A stretch of DNA of 64,000 bases, from NCBI GenBank assembly GCA_041447175.1, contig CP166960.1, positions 1,380,519 through 1,444,518 on the forward strand. The letters run 5' to 3'. Shown in pieces: positions 27,753 to 35,075 of this stretch. A model generated the notes under the pieces. That model did no database searches. It was not told the DNA's origin and saw nothing but the letters and a program-made list of their open reading frames with translations. Positions within the stretch are counted from its first letter, which is position 1. The number at the start of each line of letters is the position of its first letter. Origin of the DNA: Candidatus Bathyarchaeia archaeon (lineage in GTDB: Archaea; Thermoproteota; Bathyarchaeia; Bathyarchaeales; Bathycorpusculaceae). A program made the position numbers and the translations under genes.

Positions 27753-27879
27753 GAGGGCTGAGTTTGCCGAGGCTCCGTGTAAACTGTAAAGGAGAAAAGA
27801 GGAAGAATTAGCGTAAAGACCTGAAGCCATCAAGTCTGCATTCTTCATCCTTAAAGCCCTTTCAGCCTCAACCCCCCTC
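27753..27879. repeat. structured element, copy B
   Basis: Arms GAGGG...TTTGCCGAGGCT and AAGCCCTTTCAGCCTCAACC..CCCTC. The inner hairpin is long: GAAGAAT pairs with ATTCTTC, and AGAC pairs with GTCT, around a loop with GAAGCCATCA. It differs in stem sequence from copy A while pairing is kept. Confidence 0.6.
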
Positions 27880-27900
27880 TGAAGCCATATTGCTTCAGAG
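27877..27900. terminator. perfect 9-bp hairpin, possible terminator or processing site
   Basis: CTCTGAAGC (27877-27885) and GCTTCAGAG (27892-27900) form a perfect stem with a 6-base loop. There is no T run beside it on either strand, so a terminator role is only a guess. It abuts copy B. Confidence 0.35.
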
Positions 27901-28117
27901 ATGTAAAACAGAATACATAAAATGCGTATTAACCGATTTAGCATAAACTCTTCAAGTTATCGCAAATTAAACGGGCAAATCATGACTGTTAAAAGAACCA
28001 ATAAAACACTAAATATTAAAAATACAAAAGGCTAAACGCAAAGGACAAAGGGAAAAGCACTATACAGTAATCCTCTCGAACACCAAACTCGCCAGAAATA
28101 AATAGAAATTAGAAAAA

Positions 28118-28207
28118 CGGGTCTGTTGGTCTCCGGACTGAAATTGATAGTGAAAAAAAGGAACCAACAATCAAGTTGTCAATAAATTTCAAAGCCCGCT
28201 CAGCCCG
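28118..28207. repeat. structured element, copy C
   Basis: The shortest and most divergent copy: CGGGTCTGTTGGTCTCCGG as left arm and AAAGCCCGCTCAGCCCG as right arm; the inner hairpin is CAAC (28165-28168) with GTTG (28175-28178). It ends about 50 bp past the stop of the propeller gene at 28259-30742. Confidence 0.55.
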
Positions 28208-28258
28208 AGCGTTCTTAGGGTTTTCCCATAAAAAAGGAAAGGGGAGGTATGTGTTAGG

Positions 28259-30742
28259 TTATTTGCGTCTTCGGAGTAATACAGCGGCTACAGCTACAAT
28301 TATGATGATAACCACGGAGGCTACCACCACATAGGTCGTTGTTGCATCTCCACCAACCGATGGCTGAACCGCCATGCTCGGCGAAGGAGAAGTTGCCTGC
28401 GATGTTGACGTTGTAGGTGTTCCAACAATTGGCGATGCTTCATCAGACACCACAAAGAATGTTCCTGCCTGGCTGCTGAAGTAGGATTTGGAGCCTTCGA
28501 ATGTTGCGATTACCGTGTAGAGTCCTGAAACTGGCGGAGTCCATTCTGTTGCGTAGTTACCCAATATGTCACTTGTTAAGGTTCCGATTTCGTGTGTATT
28601 GCAGTTGGAGTCAATAGCGACTAGATGGAGTTCTACGCCTCGTGCGTTTTCTGGTTTTTGATGCTGCATGTACAAGTACTCCATCCATTGGGTCATGTAT
28701 TCGTCGGAGATCGCTGGGGTGCCGCATGCACCTGGGGACTGGTCAAGTATTGTTCCCTGAATCAAAACGGGTGCTCCTCGTGGAACGGCAGTTGCGGGTG
28801 CTGTAATGGTGGTTTCCGTTTGGCCTCTTCCTATGCAGTATATTTTGCAGTCGTAGTTGTTGAAGGCGGTAAGGTAACCGTCGGCTATTGCGGGGGTTTG
28901 CCACCAGCCAGTAAGGTTCCAGATGCCGGTTCCGTGGTAGGCGTCAACACAGTAGATTCTCCCACCTCGCCACATGGGAGAGTTGGGACTGTGTTCGCCA
29001 GTGGCAGCGTAAACTTTTCCGTCAGCTATGGCGAAAGTTCCACTTCCCAAGGGGTATGTACCGTAGGGTGTTTCAAACCCGGCGCTTCCAGTGTCGAAGT
29101 CGAAGAGGTGGTCGCCAGTTATGGCACTGTAAGCATGGAGCTTTCCGTCGTAAGCAACAGAGTAGAGAGTATCATAGGCAATGAGTGGATTGGAGGCTCC
29201 AAGACCGACCGTGCTTGAAGTGTAAATGCCCCAAGCATTGTCATAGGGCAATGTTGGACCCCACACCAAATTGCCAGTTTCTATGCTGTAACCGTAGAAC
29301 TCCATGGTTTCTTGTCTGAAAAAGACAAAAACGCCGTTGCTGACAGGGACTATGAAGTAGGTTGGTCTAAAAGCAGCGTTGCTTGTGATGTCGGTTGTCC
29401 ATTTCTGGGCGCCAGTCGTAGCGTCGTATCCTATAGCTTTGATTGTTGTGTCATCAGCTTGAGAGGCGGCAATAATAACGCCTTCGCCTATACAGGCTAT
29501 GCTTTGGGTTCCAGGCACATCTGGGACGGTAACGTTCCACTGTACGCCTGCGAGCCAATCCTGCGTTGTGCCAATTGGCGGTCGCCATTGCCATGCGCTG
29601 GTTCCAACTGTTCCTGGATACATGTATGGTGCGTAGCTTGAATTCCACATGGCTATCCAATTGTTTTGTCCGTCGAGTACGTAGACCAGCAGGTCTCCAC
29701 TCGGCGACATTGTTACGCGACCTCTCGATGCATTAGCCAATGTCAAAAGCAACTCACCAGTATAGGGATCAAACATGTTGTATGATGCACTAGTTTGCCA
29801 CAGGTATGGAAGGGCGCCGTGTTGGTTGGGGGATTCGTAGTCGTAGATTTGGCCTACATCTATGGTTATGTTCTGCCACCAGAGTTGGCCCCCAGTTCGC
29901 AGGTCTAAGCAGATAGTTCCGCCCGCGTTTGCTCGGTTGGACAGGGGTAGAGTGCAGAAGAGTTTACCTTGCATGATTACGGGGGGTCCATATTTGCTTT
30001 CGTAGGATAAGCCTGTGTAGTATGAAACGTCACCATTACCTAGGTCGCCTCCGACGATACCGCCCCAAGCAAGCTCTTTGGTCCACACTACGTGTGCGGA
30101 TTCAGGAGCTGTTGTGTAGGGATTAAAAGCGCCTGAAGAAGTGCAGCCAGTTCCATACGTTAGTCGAACGCCAAACCAGTTTCCACCAATTGACGCCCAT
30201 TCTCTATTTTCTCCATATATTGGACGGTTCCAGTATTCTGTGTCTGCGGGTGACGGATTGGGTGTCCACCCTTCAATTGGTTCGGCTTGTACAACTAACG
30301 AGACTTCGGGGCTTGTAGTTGGGCGGTAGTAATTTCCATCCACTGTTTGTTGTCCGGGGAATATAAACTGGAAAACATACGTTCCAACCTCTGTAGGTGT
30401 GTAGTCAAAGTATGCTGATGCAACTGCGTCAGAATTAAAGGGTCCCTTAGTTTCTGTTTCGCCGCTGGGAGTATTGATGGTAACGGTTAGCTGTTCCCAT
30501 GCAGTCTGGGAGCCGTCAGGATTGAGCGGGGGCAACATGTCTAGCCACATGACAGCTATAGCAGGTTGACCAACGCCTATGGGGCTGGGGGCTACACTAA
30601 GAAAAGCATAGACGTCATGGTCCGTGGCATTTGCACTTGGTAGGGTAACCATCAAAGCGGAAATAATTAGTGTCAGAATCAGAGCCATCACAGACAGCTT
30701 TCTTTTTAGACTCCCAGTATGTTTAATAGATTTTTTAGACAT
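28259..30742 (-). CDS. secreted PQQ-like beta-propeller surface protein (propeller 1)
   Basis: 827 residues: signal peptide (about 1-39, ending ANA), an Ig-like domain (about 42-152) with the family phrase APSPIGVGQPAIAVMW, the bridging motif EYWNRPIYGENREW, a PQQ-like propeller (about 190-640) with tryptophan-docking repeats (YDATTGAQKW, YSAITGDHLFDF), a second Ig-like domain (to about 775) containing MTQWMEYLYMQ, a Ser/Pro linker, a membrane helix and RRRK. Placed outside the cell, anchored at its C-terminus. PQQ binding is not shown; family members mostly lack known enzyme activity. SD GGAGGGATG before ATG 30742. Confidence 0.9.
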   Translation of the reverse strand: MSKKSIKHTGSLKRKLSVMALILTLIISALMVTLPSANATDHDVYAFLSVAPSPIGVGQPAIAVMWLDMLPPLNPDGSQTAWEQLTVTINTPSGETETKGPFNSDAVASAYFDYTPTEVGTYVFQFIFPGQQTVDGNYYRPTTSPEVSLVVQAEPIEGWTPNPSPADTEYWNRPIYGENREWASIGGNWFGVRLTYGTGCTSSGAFNPYTTAPESAHVVWTKELAWGGIVGGDLGNGDVSYYTGLSYESKYGPPVIMQGKLFCTLPLSNRANAGGTICLDLRTGGQLWWQNITIDVGQIYDYESPNQHGALPYLWQTSASYNMFDPYTGELLLTLANASRGRVTMSPSGDLLVYVLDGQNNWIAMWNSSYAPYMYPGTVGTSAWQWRPPIGTTQDWLAGVQWNVTVPDVPGTQSIACIGEGVIIAASQADDTTIKAIGYDATTGAQKWTTDITSNAAFRPTYFIVPVSNGVFVFFRQETMEFYGYSIETGNLVWGPTLPYDNAWGIYTSSTVGLGASNPLIAYDTLYSVAYDGKLHAYSAITGDHLFDFDTGSAGFETPYGTYPLGSGTFAIADGKVYAATGEHSPNSPMWRGGRIYCVDAYHGTGIWNLTGWWQTPAIADGYLTAFNNYDCKIYCIGRGQTETTITAPATAVPRGAPVLIQGTILDQSPGACGTPAISDEYMTQWMEYLYMQHQKPENARGVELHLVAIDSNCNTHEIGTLTSDILGNYATEWTPPVSGLYTVIATFEGSKSYFSSQAGTFFVVSDEASPIVGTPTTSTSQATSPSPSMAVQPSVGGDATTTYVVVASVVIIIIVAVAAVLLRRRK

Positions 30743-30790
30743 TTTCTTTCATCCCTCCAAAATGCTTGAATAAAAGTTGTATCTTTAGAT

Positions 30791-30821
30791 ACTTAATACA
30801 TTGTTGGTTGTATCAAAACCC
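30791..30821 (-). promoter_or_regulatory. operator-like motif upstream of propeller 1 (degenerate copy)
   Basis: Read on the plus strand: ACTTAA (30791-30796), four bases, TTGTTGGT (to 30808), nine bases, ACCC (30818-30821). It matches the shared pattern TGTCGGT-N9-ACCG with two changes, and begins 48 bp before the start codon, as in the neighbouring copies. Confidence 0.5.
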
Positions 30822-30976
30822 ACAAAAAGGAAAACGGGTTTCCGATCATGAAAACACGAGACGGATAGAGACGTGTGGCTACAAAAGTTTCATATGGAAC
30901 TGCGATAAGGAGGCCAACTCAAACTATGCAAAGTCTTTGGGTCCAACCTAAAAAATGGTCGTCTTGAAGTGAAAAA

Positions 30977-31067
30977 GGTTTGCTGGGGCTCTGGGACGGG
31001 ATTCGCAGGAGAGAAAACGAAAACCAACGAGCAAGTTGGAATCAGCTTCCCTAAAGCCCACTCAGCC
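30977..31067. repeat. structured element, copy D
   Basis: Left arm GGTTTGCTGGGGCTCTGGG, purine tract AGGAGAGAAAACG, inner hairpin CCAAC (31024-31028) with GTTGG (31035-31039) around GAGCAA, right arm AAAGCCCACTCAGCC. Ends about 65 bp past the propeller 2 stop codon. Confidence 0.65.
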
Positions 31068-31132
31068 GCTCATTTGCTCTTCAATGTTTTTCTGTTCTAA
31101 TAAAAAAAGGAAATTGGGTGAATTCAGCCCCA

Positions 31133-33757
31133 TTATTTGCGTCTTCTTAGCACAGTTACTGCTGCAACGGCTATGACTACGATAACAGCAACGCTTATGA
31201 CCAGGTAAGTAGTTGTTGGCGTGGCGCTGGTAGATGGTTGGGGAACTTCACGTGGAGAAGGCAAAACAGGCTGCGATGGTACCGGTGTGGGTGTAAATGG
31301 TGTGACTGACTGAGTTGGTGGCGGGGTTGATGTTGCAACGGGTTTTGCGGCGGGTTCTTCTGAGACGGCTATTGCGGTTTCTGTCTGCGAAGGCCAATAG
31401 GAGTTTGAGCCTGCGAATGAAGCGGTAACGGTGTATTCTCCTGGAACTGGTGGAGTGAATGCCACTTTGAAGAATCCGCTCGCATCGCTTGTAGTTCTGC
31501 CAACTTCGTAGGAGTTGTTGTTGGGGTCAAGCACTGATATCACAACTTCAACGCCGGTTGCATTTGTTGGACGAGGGAATTGGTTATACACATACCGCAT
31601 CCATTCGCTCATGCTTGCGTCAGATACTGCAGGGACACCATCTGGAAAACGAGCGGTCAGTGCATATTCTTCTGTGCCAGGCGAAATATCGGTGACTCTA
31701 CCTTCCACCAGCACGCTATCGCCTTGTACAGAAGTTTTTGGTGACGCACTAACCACAGTGGCAGTTGGACCTTTGCCGATAGCGTATATGCGGTTGTCGT
31801 GGCTGTCCAAAGTTGCAATTATGCTGTCTCCGATGAGAGGCGTATATGAGTAGCTAGCGACGTTCATGTATTGAGACCAGATTTCCTTTCCAGTCTCTAG
31901 GTCAAGGCAGAAGAAGGTGGTGCCGCGGGGTTGCGGATTGTTGGGGGAGTGCTCGCCGTATCCACCGTAGAGTTTGCCGTCAACAACAAGTGCTGCGGGG
32001 GCACGTAAAGGAAAGTTTATACCAACGGGGTTTGTATGGAAGGGGTCAGTGGCGTTGTATGTCCATTGAAGTTCTCCTGTGGCAACGTCGTATGAGTAAA
32101 TTGTTCCGCTAGTGGTGCCGCATAAATATCTGCCGTCCGCGATAATTGCCATTGCCTCTTGGTAAACTTCAAGATAGTTTTGTGGTTCAGTTGGCCCCCA
32201 AATGTATTCGCCTGTTTCCGTGCTAAAGCCCCAATGTTGTCGGGTATCTACGTACACCACTGTGAAAACTTGGTCGTCTAAGCTCACTTCACTGAAACGC
32301 GCGGAATTGGTGCGGGCACCCTCAATCCACTCTGCTGGTGCAGCCCAAGTTTTTGTATACAGAAGCGTGCCTTCCTCTCCCGGCTTCAAGCTTAAAGCCC
32401 ACGAATAAACTCCCGTGCCGTTCACTAGTCCACCGAATACTTTGTCGCCAAGCGCAAATGCCTGAGCACTTCCTGGCAGGTTGTTGGGTATTGTTATGTT
32501 CCATTCGTAGCCGCCGTGCCGTGGTGCATCCCAAGAACAGTTAAAGATTTGTCCATGTGGTCGCCAGCTACCAGCATCACTCACAACTCTACTTGAATTC
32601 CAAAGCGTCATCCAGCCCTCTGCAGTGTTGACAGTGAATCGGTATATTTCGCCCATTGGACCGTAGATGTTTGTGCCCGAAGGAACGTTCGTCATCTCGT
32701 AGACCCACCTCCCAGTGGTAGGGTCGTAAGCGTCCCATGTAGAGCCTGTTGTTGACCATAAGTACCCAAAAACGCCTTGATAATTATACGAGTTCCAGTT
32801 GAATGCTTGACCAAACGCTAATCTACTGTTATTCCAGTTTTCAACCCATAGTTCTTCTCCAGTATGCAAATCAACAGCGACAACATCTTGCTCAATGTTA
32901 GTGCCACCTCGACTCTCAAATCTGTTGTAGTAAAGTACGCCTGCGATAATCAAAGAGTTTTTAAATTTGTCTTCGTATGCGCCTCCAGCCTCGTACTGAT
33001 ATGGTTCACTCATACCACCTGCAAGACCTCCGCCCACAAGTGTTTTTGTCCAAAGCAAATGAGCACTTTCGGGAGCATCTAAATTGTAGGGCGCATAAGT
33101 GCTAACGAAATAGGCTCTGGGCTCCAGCCAGTTACCTGCGATTGGATTCCATTCCCAAAGCTGGGAATTTATTGGTCTTGACCAGTACTCAGTTGGGGGC
33201 GATAAACCAGGCCAGTATGTAATTGGGTCGCTTTGGACTACAAGTGCCAGAATCTCACTGTCACTAGCTAACATTGTTGTACCTTCAGATGTGCCTGCTG
33301 AAGTTGAAGGCATAGTTTGCTCTGGAAAGTGCGTCTGCAAGTAGTAGATGCCAACCATTGTAGGAGTATAAACACTGGCTGATCCACCTGTGGAGTCAGT
33401 TTTGAATGGCCCCAGCGTTTCAACAGTGTTATCAGGTGCTGTAACTGTAACTGTTAGTCCTGCCCATCCAGATGTTGCAGTTCCTACTTCATGGGTTATA
33501 CCAAAATGAATCGCAACTTGGTTGTTGACGCTTACGGGGTTAGGATTAGCACCTATGAAAGCGTAGGTTTTTCTTGTCCCTGAAACTTGTGAAGACACAG
33601 TTGGCAAAGCAAACGAGGAAAGTAATAGCGTGCAAATCACAAGTATGGCAAGGGTAGCAGTTTTATTGGTTGATGCGTTGTTCCTTGGTCTCAGCATAGC
33701 ATACGTGCCCGCTTTTTTTCGCAGATTTACCAGTTTGTCGCAAAGTGTTCTAAACAT
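31133..33757 (-). CDS. secreted PQQ-like beta-propeller surface protein (propeller 2)
   Basis: 874 residues with the same plan as propeller 1: long-n-region signal peptide (about 1-56), Ig-like domain with GANPNPVSVNQVAIHF-type opening, motif TEYWSRPINSQLWEW, a PQQ-like propeller with repeats such as YDVATGELQWTY and LDLETGKEIWSQ, a second Ig-like domain (GEYTVTASFAGSNSYWPSQ), a long Pro/Thr linker, membrane helix and RRRK. Start ATG 33757 follows CGGAG; an inner ATG at 33697 would shorten the n-region. Sequence clearly diverged from propeller 1, so not a recent copy. Confidence 0.9.
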   Translation of the reverse strand: MFRTLCDKLVNLRKKAGTYAMLRPRNNASTNKTATLAILVICTLLLSSFALPTVSSQVSGTRKTYAFIGANPNPVSVNNQVAIHFGITHEVGTATSGWAGLTVTVTAPDNTVETLGPFKTDSTGGSASVYTPTMVGIYYLQTHFPEQTMPSTSAGTSEGTTMLASDSEILALVVQSDPITYWPGLSPPTEYWSRPINSQLWEWNPIAGNWLEPRAYFVSTYAPYNLDAPESAHLLWTKTLVGGGLAGGMSEPYQYEAGGAYEDKFKNSLIIAGVLYYNRFESRGGTNIEQDVVAVDLHTGEELWVENWNNSRLAFGQAFNWNSYNYQGVFGYLWSTTGSTWDAYDPTTGRWVYEMTNVPSGTNIYGPMGEIYRFTVNTAEGWMTLWNSSRVVSDAGSWRPHGQIFNCSWDAPRHGGYEWNITIPNNLPGSAQAFALGDKVFGGLVNGTGVYSWALSLKPGEEGTLLYTKTWAAPAEWIEGARTNSARFSEVSLDDQVFTVVYVDTRQHWGFSTETGEYIWGPTEPQNYLEVYQEAMAIIADGRYLCGTTSGTIYSYDVATGELQWTYNATDPFHTNPVGINFPLRAPAALVVDGKLYGGYGEHSPNNPQPRGTTFFCLDLETGKEIWSQYMNVASYSYTPLIGDSIIATLDSHDNRIYAIGKGPTATVVSASPKTSVQGDSVLVEGRVTDISPGTEEYALTARFPDGVPAVSDASMSEWMRYVYNQFPRPTNATGVEVVISVLDPNNNSYEVGRTTSDASGFFKVAFTPPVPGEYTVTASFAGSNSYWPSQTETAIAVSEEPAAKPVATSTPPPTQSVTPFTPTPVPSQPVLPSPREVPQPSTSATPTTTYLVISVAVIVVIAVAAVTVLRRRK

Positions 33758-33804
33758 TTCATTTTCTCCGATTAAATTGTGAAAGCTGAGTTGCAGTTGT
33801 TCGT

Positions 33805-33843
33805 ACTTAACATCTTGTCGGTCTCGCCAAAACCGCTAAAAAA
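33805..33843 (-). promoter_or_regulatory. promoter with operator-like inverted repeat upstream of propeller 2
   Basis: Plus-strand reading: ACTTAA at 33805, TGTCGGT (33816-33822), nine bases, ACCG (33832-33835), then the complement of a TTTTTTAGC TATA-like box (about 33835-33843). In the coding direction the order is T-rich TATA-like box, operator, TTAAGT, placing the site where a repressor could block initiation. Confidence 0.6.
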
Positions 33844-33920
33844 TGTAGCACAACATGGATACATTGCAAAATATGAATTACTATTTCAACTCAAAAATAC
33901 GGCATCTACACAGGTCAAAG

Positions 33921-34733
33921 TTAAACATAATGTTTCAACGAAAACCTCTCCGACTGCAGCCACTTATTTTTAAAATATTCACTGCTCAAAGTAACTAAGC
34001 TTTCACAGTTCGACCATAATTGAGAACCACGCGCGATATCAGACAGCACATCAACAGCTATACAGAGTCTAACATTGTCATAAATCACCACTGTAGTCTT
34101 AACATTGCCCGGCAGTGTCCGAAGTTCGAAACGCTCAGGTTTTTCCAACAATGCCTTAACTACCCATTTTGGAATTGAGCTGGGGTTTGGTCTTTCGGTT
34201 ACAACCTGAATACGCACATTATTCTCTAAAGCATGCTTTATCAAATCTTCTTGAATAGAAAAACTTTGGCAAAAACGTTTGAAAGTTACCAAGAGATTAA
34301 TAATCACACGAGAACCATCAAGTGCGTTCTGCATTTTCCTAAAACAATCAGTTCCAGAAACAACGGTGAAATAAGGTTTGTCTGCGGGTTTTAAAAGTTG
34401 CAGGTCAGTTTGATTAAATTTTTTGATTATACGTTTAGTGCGCAGTCGAACCTCGTCAAATTCTTTGTTCTTCTGGTTCACCATTACTTCGAGGGCGTTT
34501 TCAACAGGAACGGCGCTAAAGAGAGTAGGAGAAGTCAGAGTTGTTTCGACTAAACCCATTTCTTGTAGGCGCGCAGCTACGCGATAAACTTCCTGCCTGT
34601 GAACTGATGAAAATCTTGCAATTGCTTCTGCCCCCGACGAGCCTATTTGAAGAAGTGCAAGGTAAACCCTTGCTTGCCTTTCAGTGAGCCCCAACCAAGT
34701 TAAAGTTTCTATATCTTCATGTATAATTTCCAT
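33921..34733 (-). CDS. TrmB-family transcriptional regulator (TrmB 1)
   Basis: 270 residues: N-terminal winged helix (TLTWLGLTERQARVYLALLQIG ... SVHRQEVYRVAARLQEMGLVE, about 8-65), a helical linker and a C-terminal effector-binding domain with HLWSNC-like end sequence. TrmB proteins regulate sugar uptake and metabolism in other archaea. ATG 34733 follows GGGGAGAG; the longer frame to 34772 is unlikely. Its own upstream region carries the same inverted repeat found before the propeller genes, suggesting autoregulation and control of the locus. Confidence 0.88.
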   Translation of the reverse strand: MEIIHEDIETLTWLGLTERQARVYLALLQIGSSGAEAIARFSSVHRQEVYRVAARLQEMGLVETTLTSPTLFSAVPVENALEVMVNQKNKEFDEVRLRTKRIIKKFNQTDLQLLKPADKPYFTVVSGTDCFRKMQNALDGSRVIINLLVTFKRFCQSFSIQEDLIKHALENNVRIQVVTERPNPSSIPKWVVKALLEKPERFELRTLPGNVKTTVVIYDNVRLCIAVDVLSDIARGSQLWSNCESLVTLSSEYFKNKWLQSERFSLKHYV

Positions 34734-34793
34734 TACTTCTCTCCCCATTTGCTTGCCAGAGCGTAACTTCACCGACCAAAACTTATGAAACTT

Positions 34794-34815
34794 GGGCGGT
34801 CATGACAAGACCGAC
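34794..34815. promoter_or_regulatory. operator-like inverted repeat upstream of TrmB 1
   Basis: GGGCGGT (34794-34800), nine bases, ACCGAC (34810-34815); the core CGGTC-N7-GACCG is a perfect inverted repeat. Same half-sites and the same nine-base spacing as before the propeller genes. Confidence 0.6.
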
Positions 34816-34904
34816 ACGAACTTGAGAAGTTTAAGAAAAACCAAATCTATTTCTTTCCTATTCAGAAGGATTTTCAGAATAAGCTAAAAAAAGAAAATGA
34901 ATCA

Positions 34905-35021
34905 TTGGAAAAGGGTTTGCTGGGGCTTCGGAACGGAAAGGAGGAGAGGGGGAAAGAGTTCAACCCAATGACAATATAGTCATCGTGTTACAATTTCCAA
35001 AGCCCACACAGCCCCTTCCAA
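34905..35021. repeat. structured element, copy E
   Basis: The best outer stem of the family: TTGGAA (34905-34910) with TTCCAA (35016-35021), then GGG/CCC, CTG/CAG and GGGCTT/AAGCCC. The inner hairpin ATGAC (34969-34973) pairs with GTCAT (34979-34983). Ends 54 bp past the propeller 3 stop. Confidence 0.7.
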
Positions 35022-35075
35022 GCGGCTTCTTGTCCGTTGTCTTTAAAAAAGAAAAAGGGGTTGGTTTGTTTTTGG

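Larger units (their letters stand above)
27422..28258. other. 837-bp gene-free, repeat-rich spacer
   Basis: No credible gene; short frames here are low-complexity. It contains three copies of the structured element (A, B, C), a perfect hairpin at 27877-27900, and a second long inverted repeat at 27639-27724. No transposase, CRISPR repeat or tRNA is seen. Confidence 0.7.
30743..31132. other. intergenic region between propellers 1 and 2
   Basis: 390 bp. On the minus strand it carries the promoter/operator region of propeller 1 (30791-30821) and, nearer propeller 2, element copy D. No gene is seen. Confidence 0.6.
34734..35075. other. intergenic region between TrmB 1 and propeller 3
   Basis: 342 bp holding the TrmB 1 promoter and operator-like repeat and element copy E. 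No protein gene is seen. Confidence 0.6.

Noticed and set aside
27434-28207. CRISPR array
   Set aside because: Copies are irregularly spaced (about 320-365 bp apart), about 100 bp long and diverged; no short identical repeats and no cas genes.
28625-29218. 197-codon plus-strand frame
   Set aside because: Antisense shadow of propeller 1.
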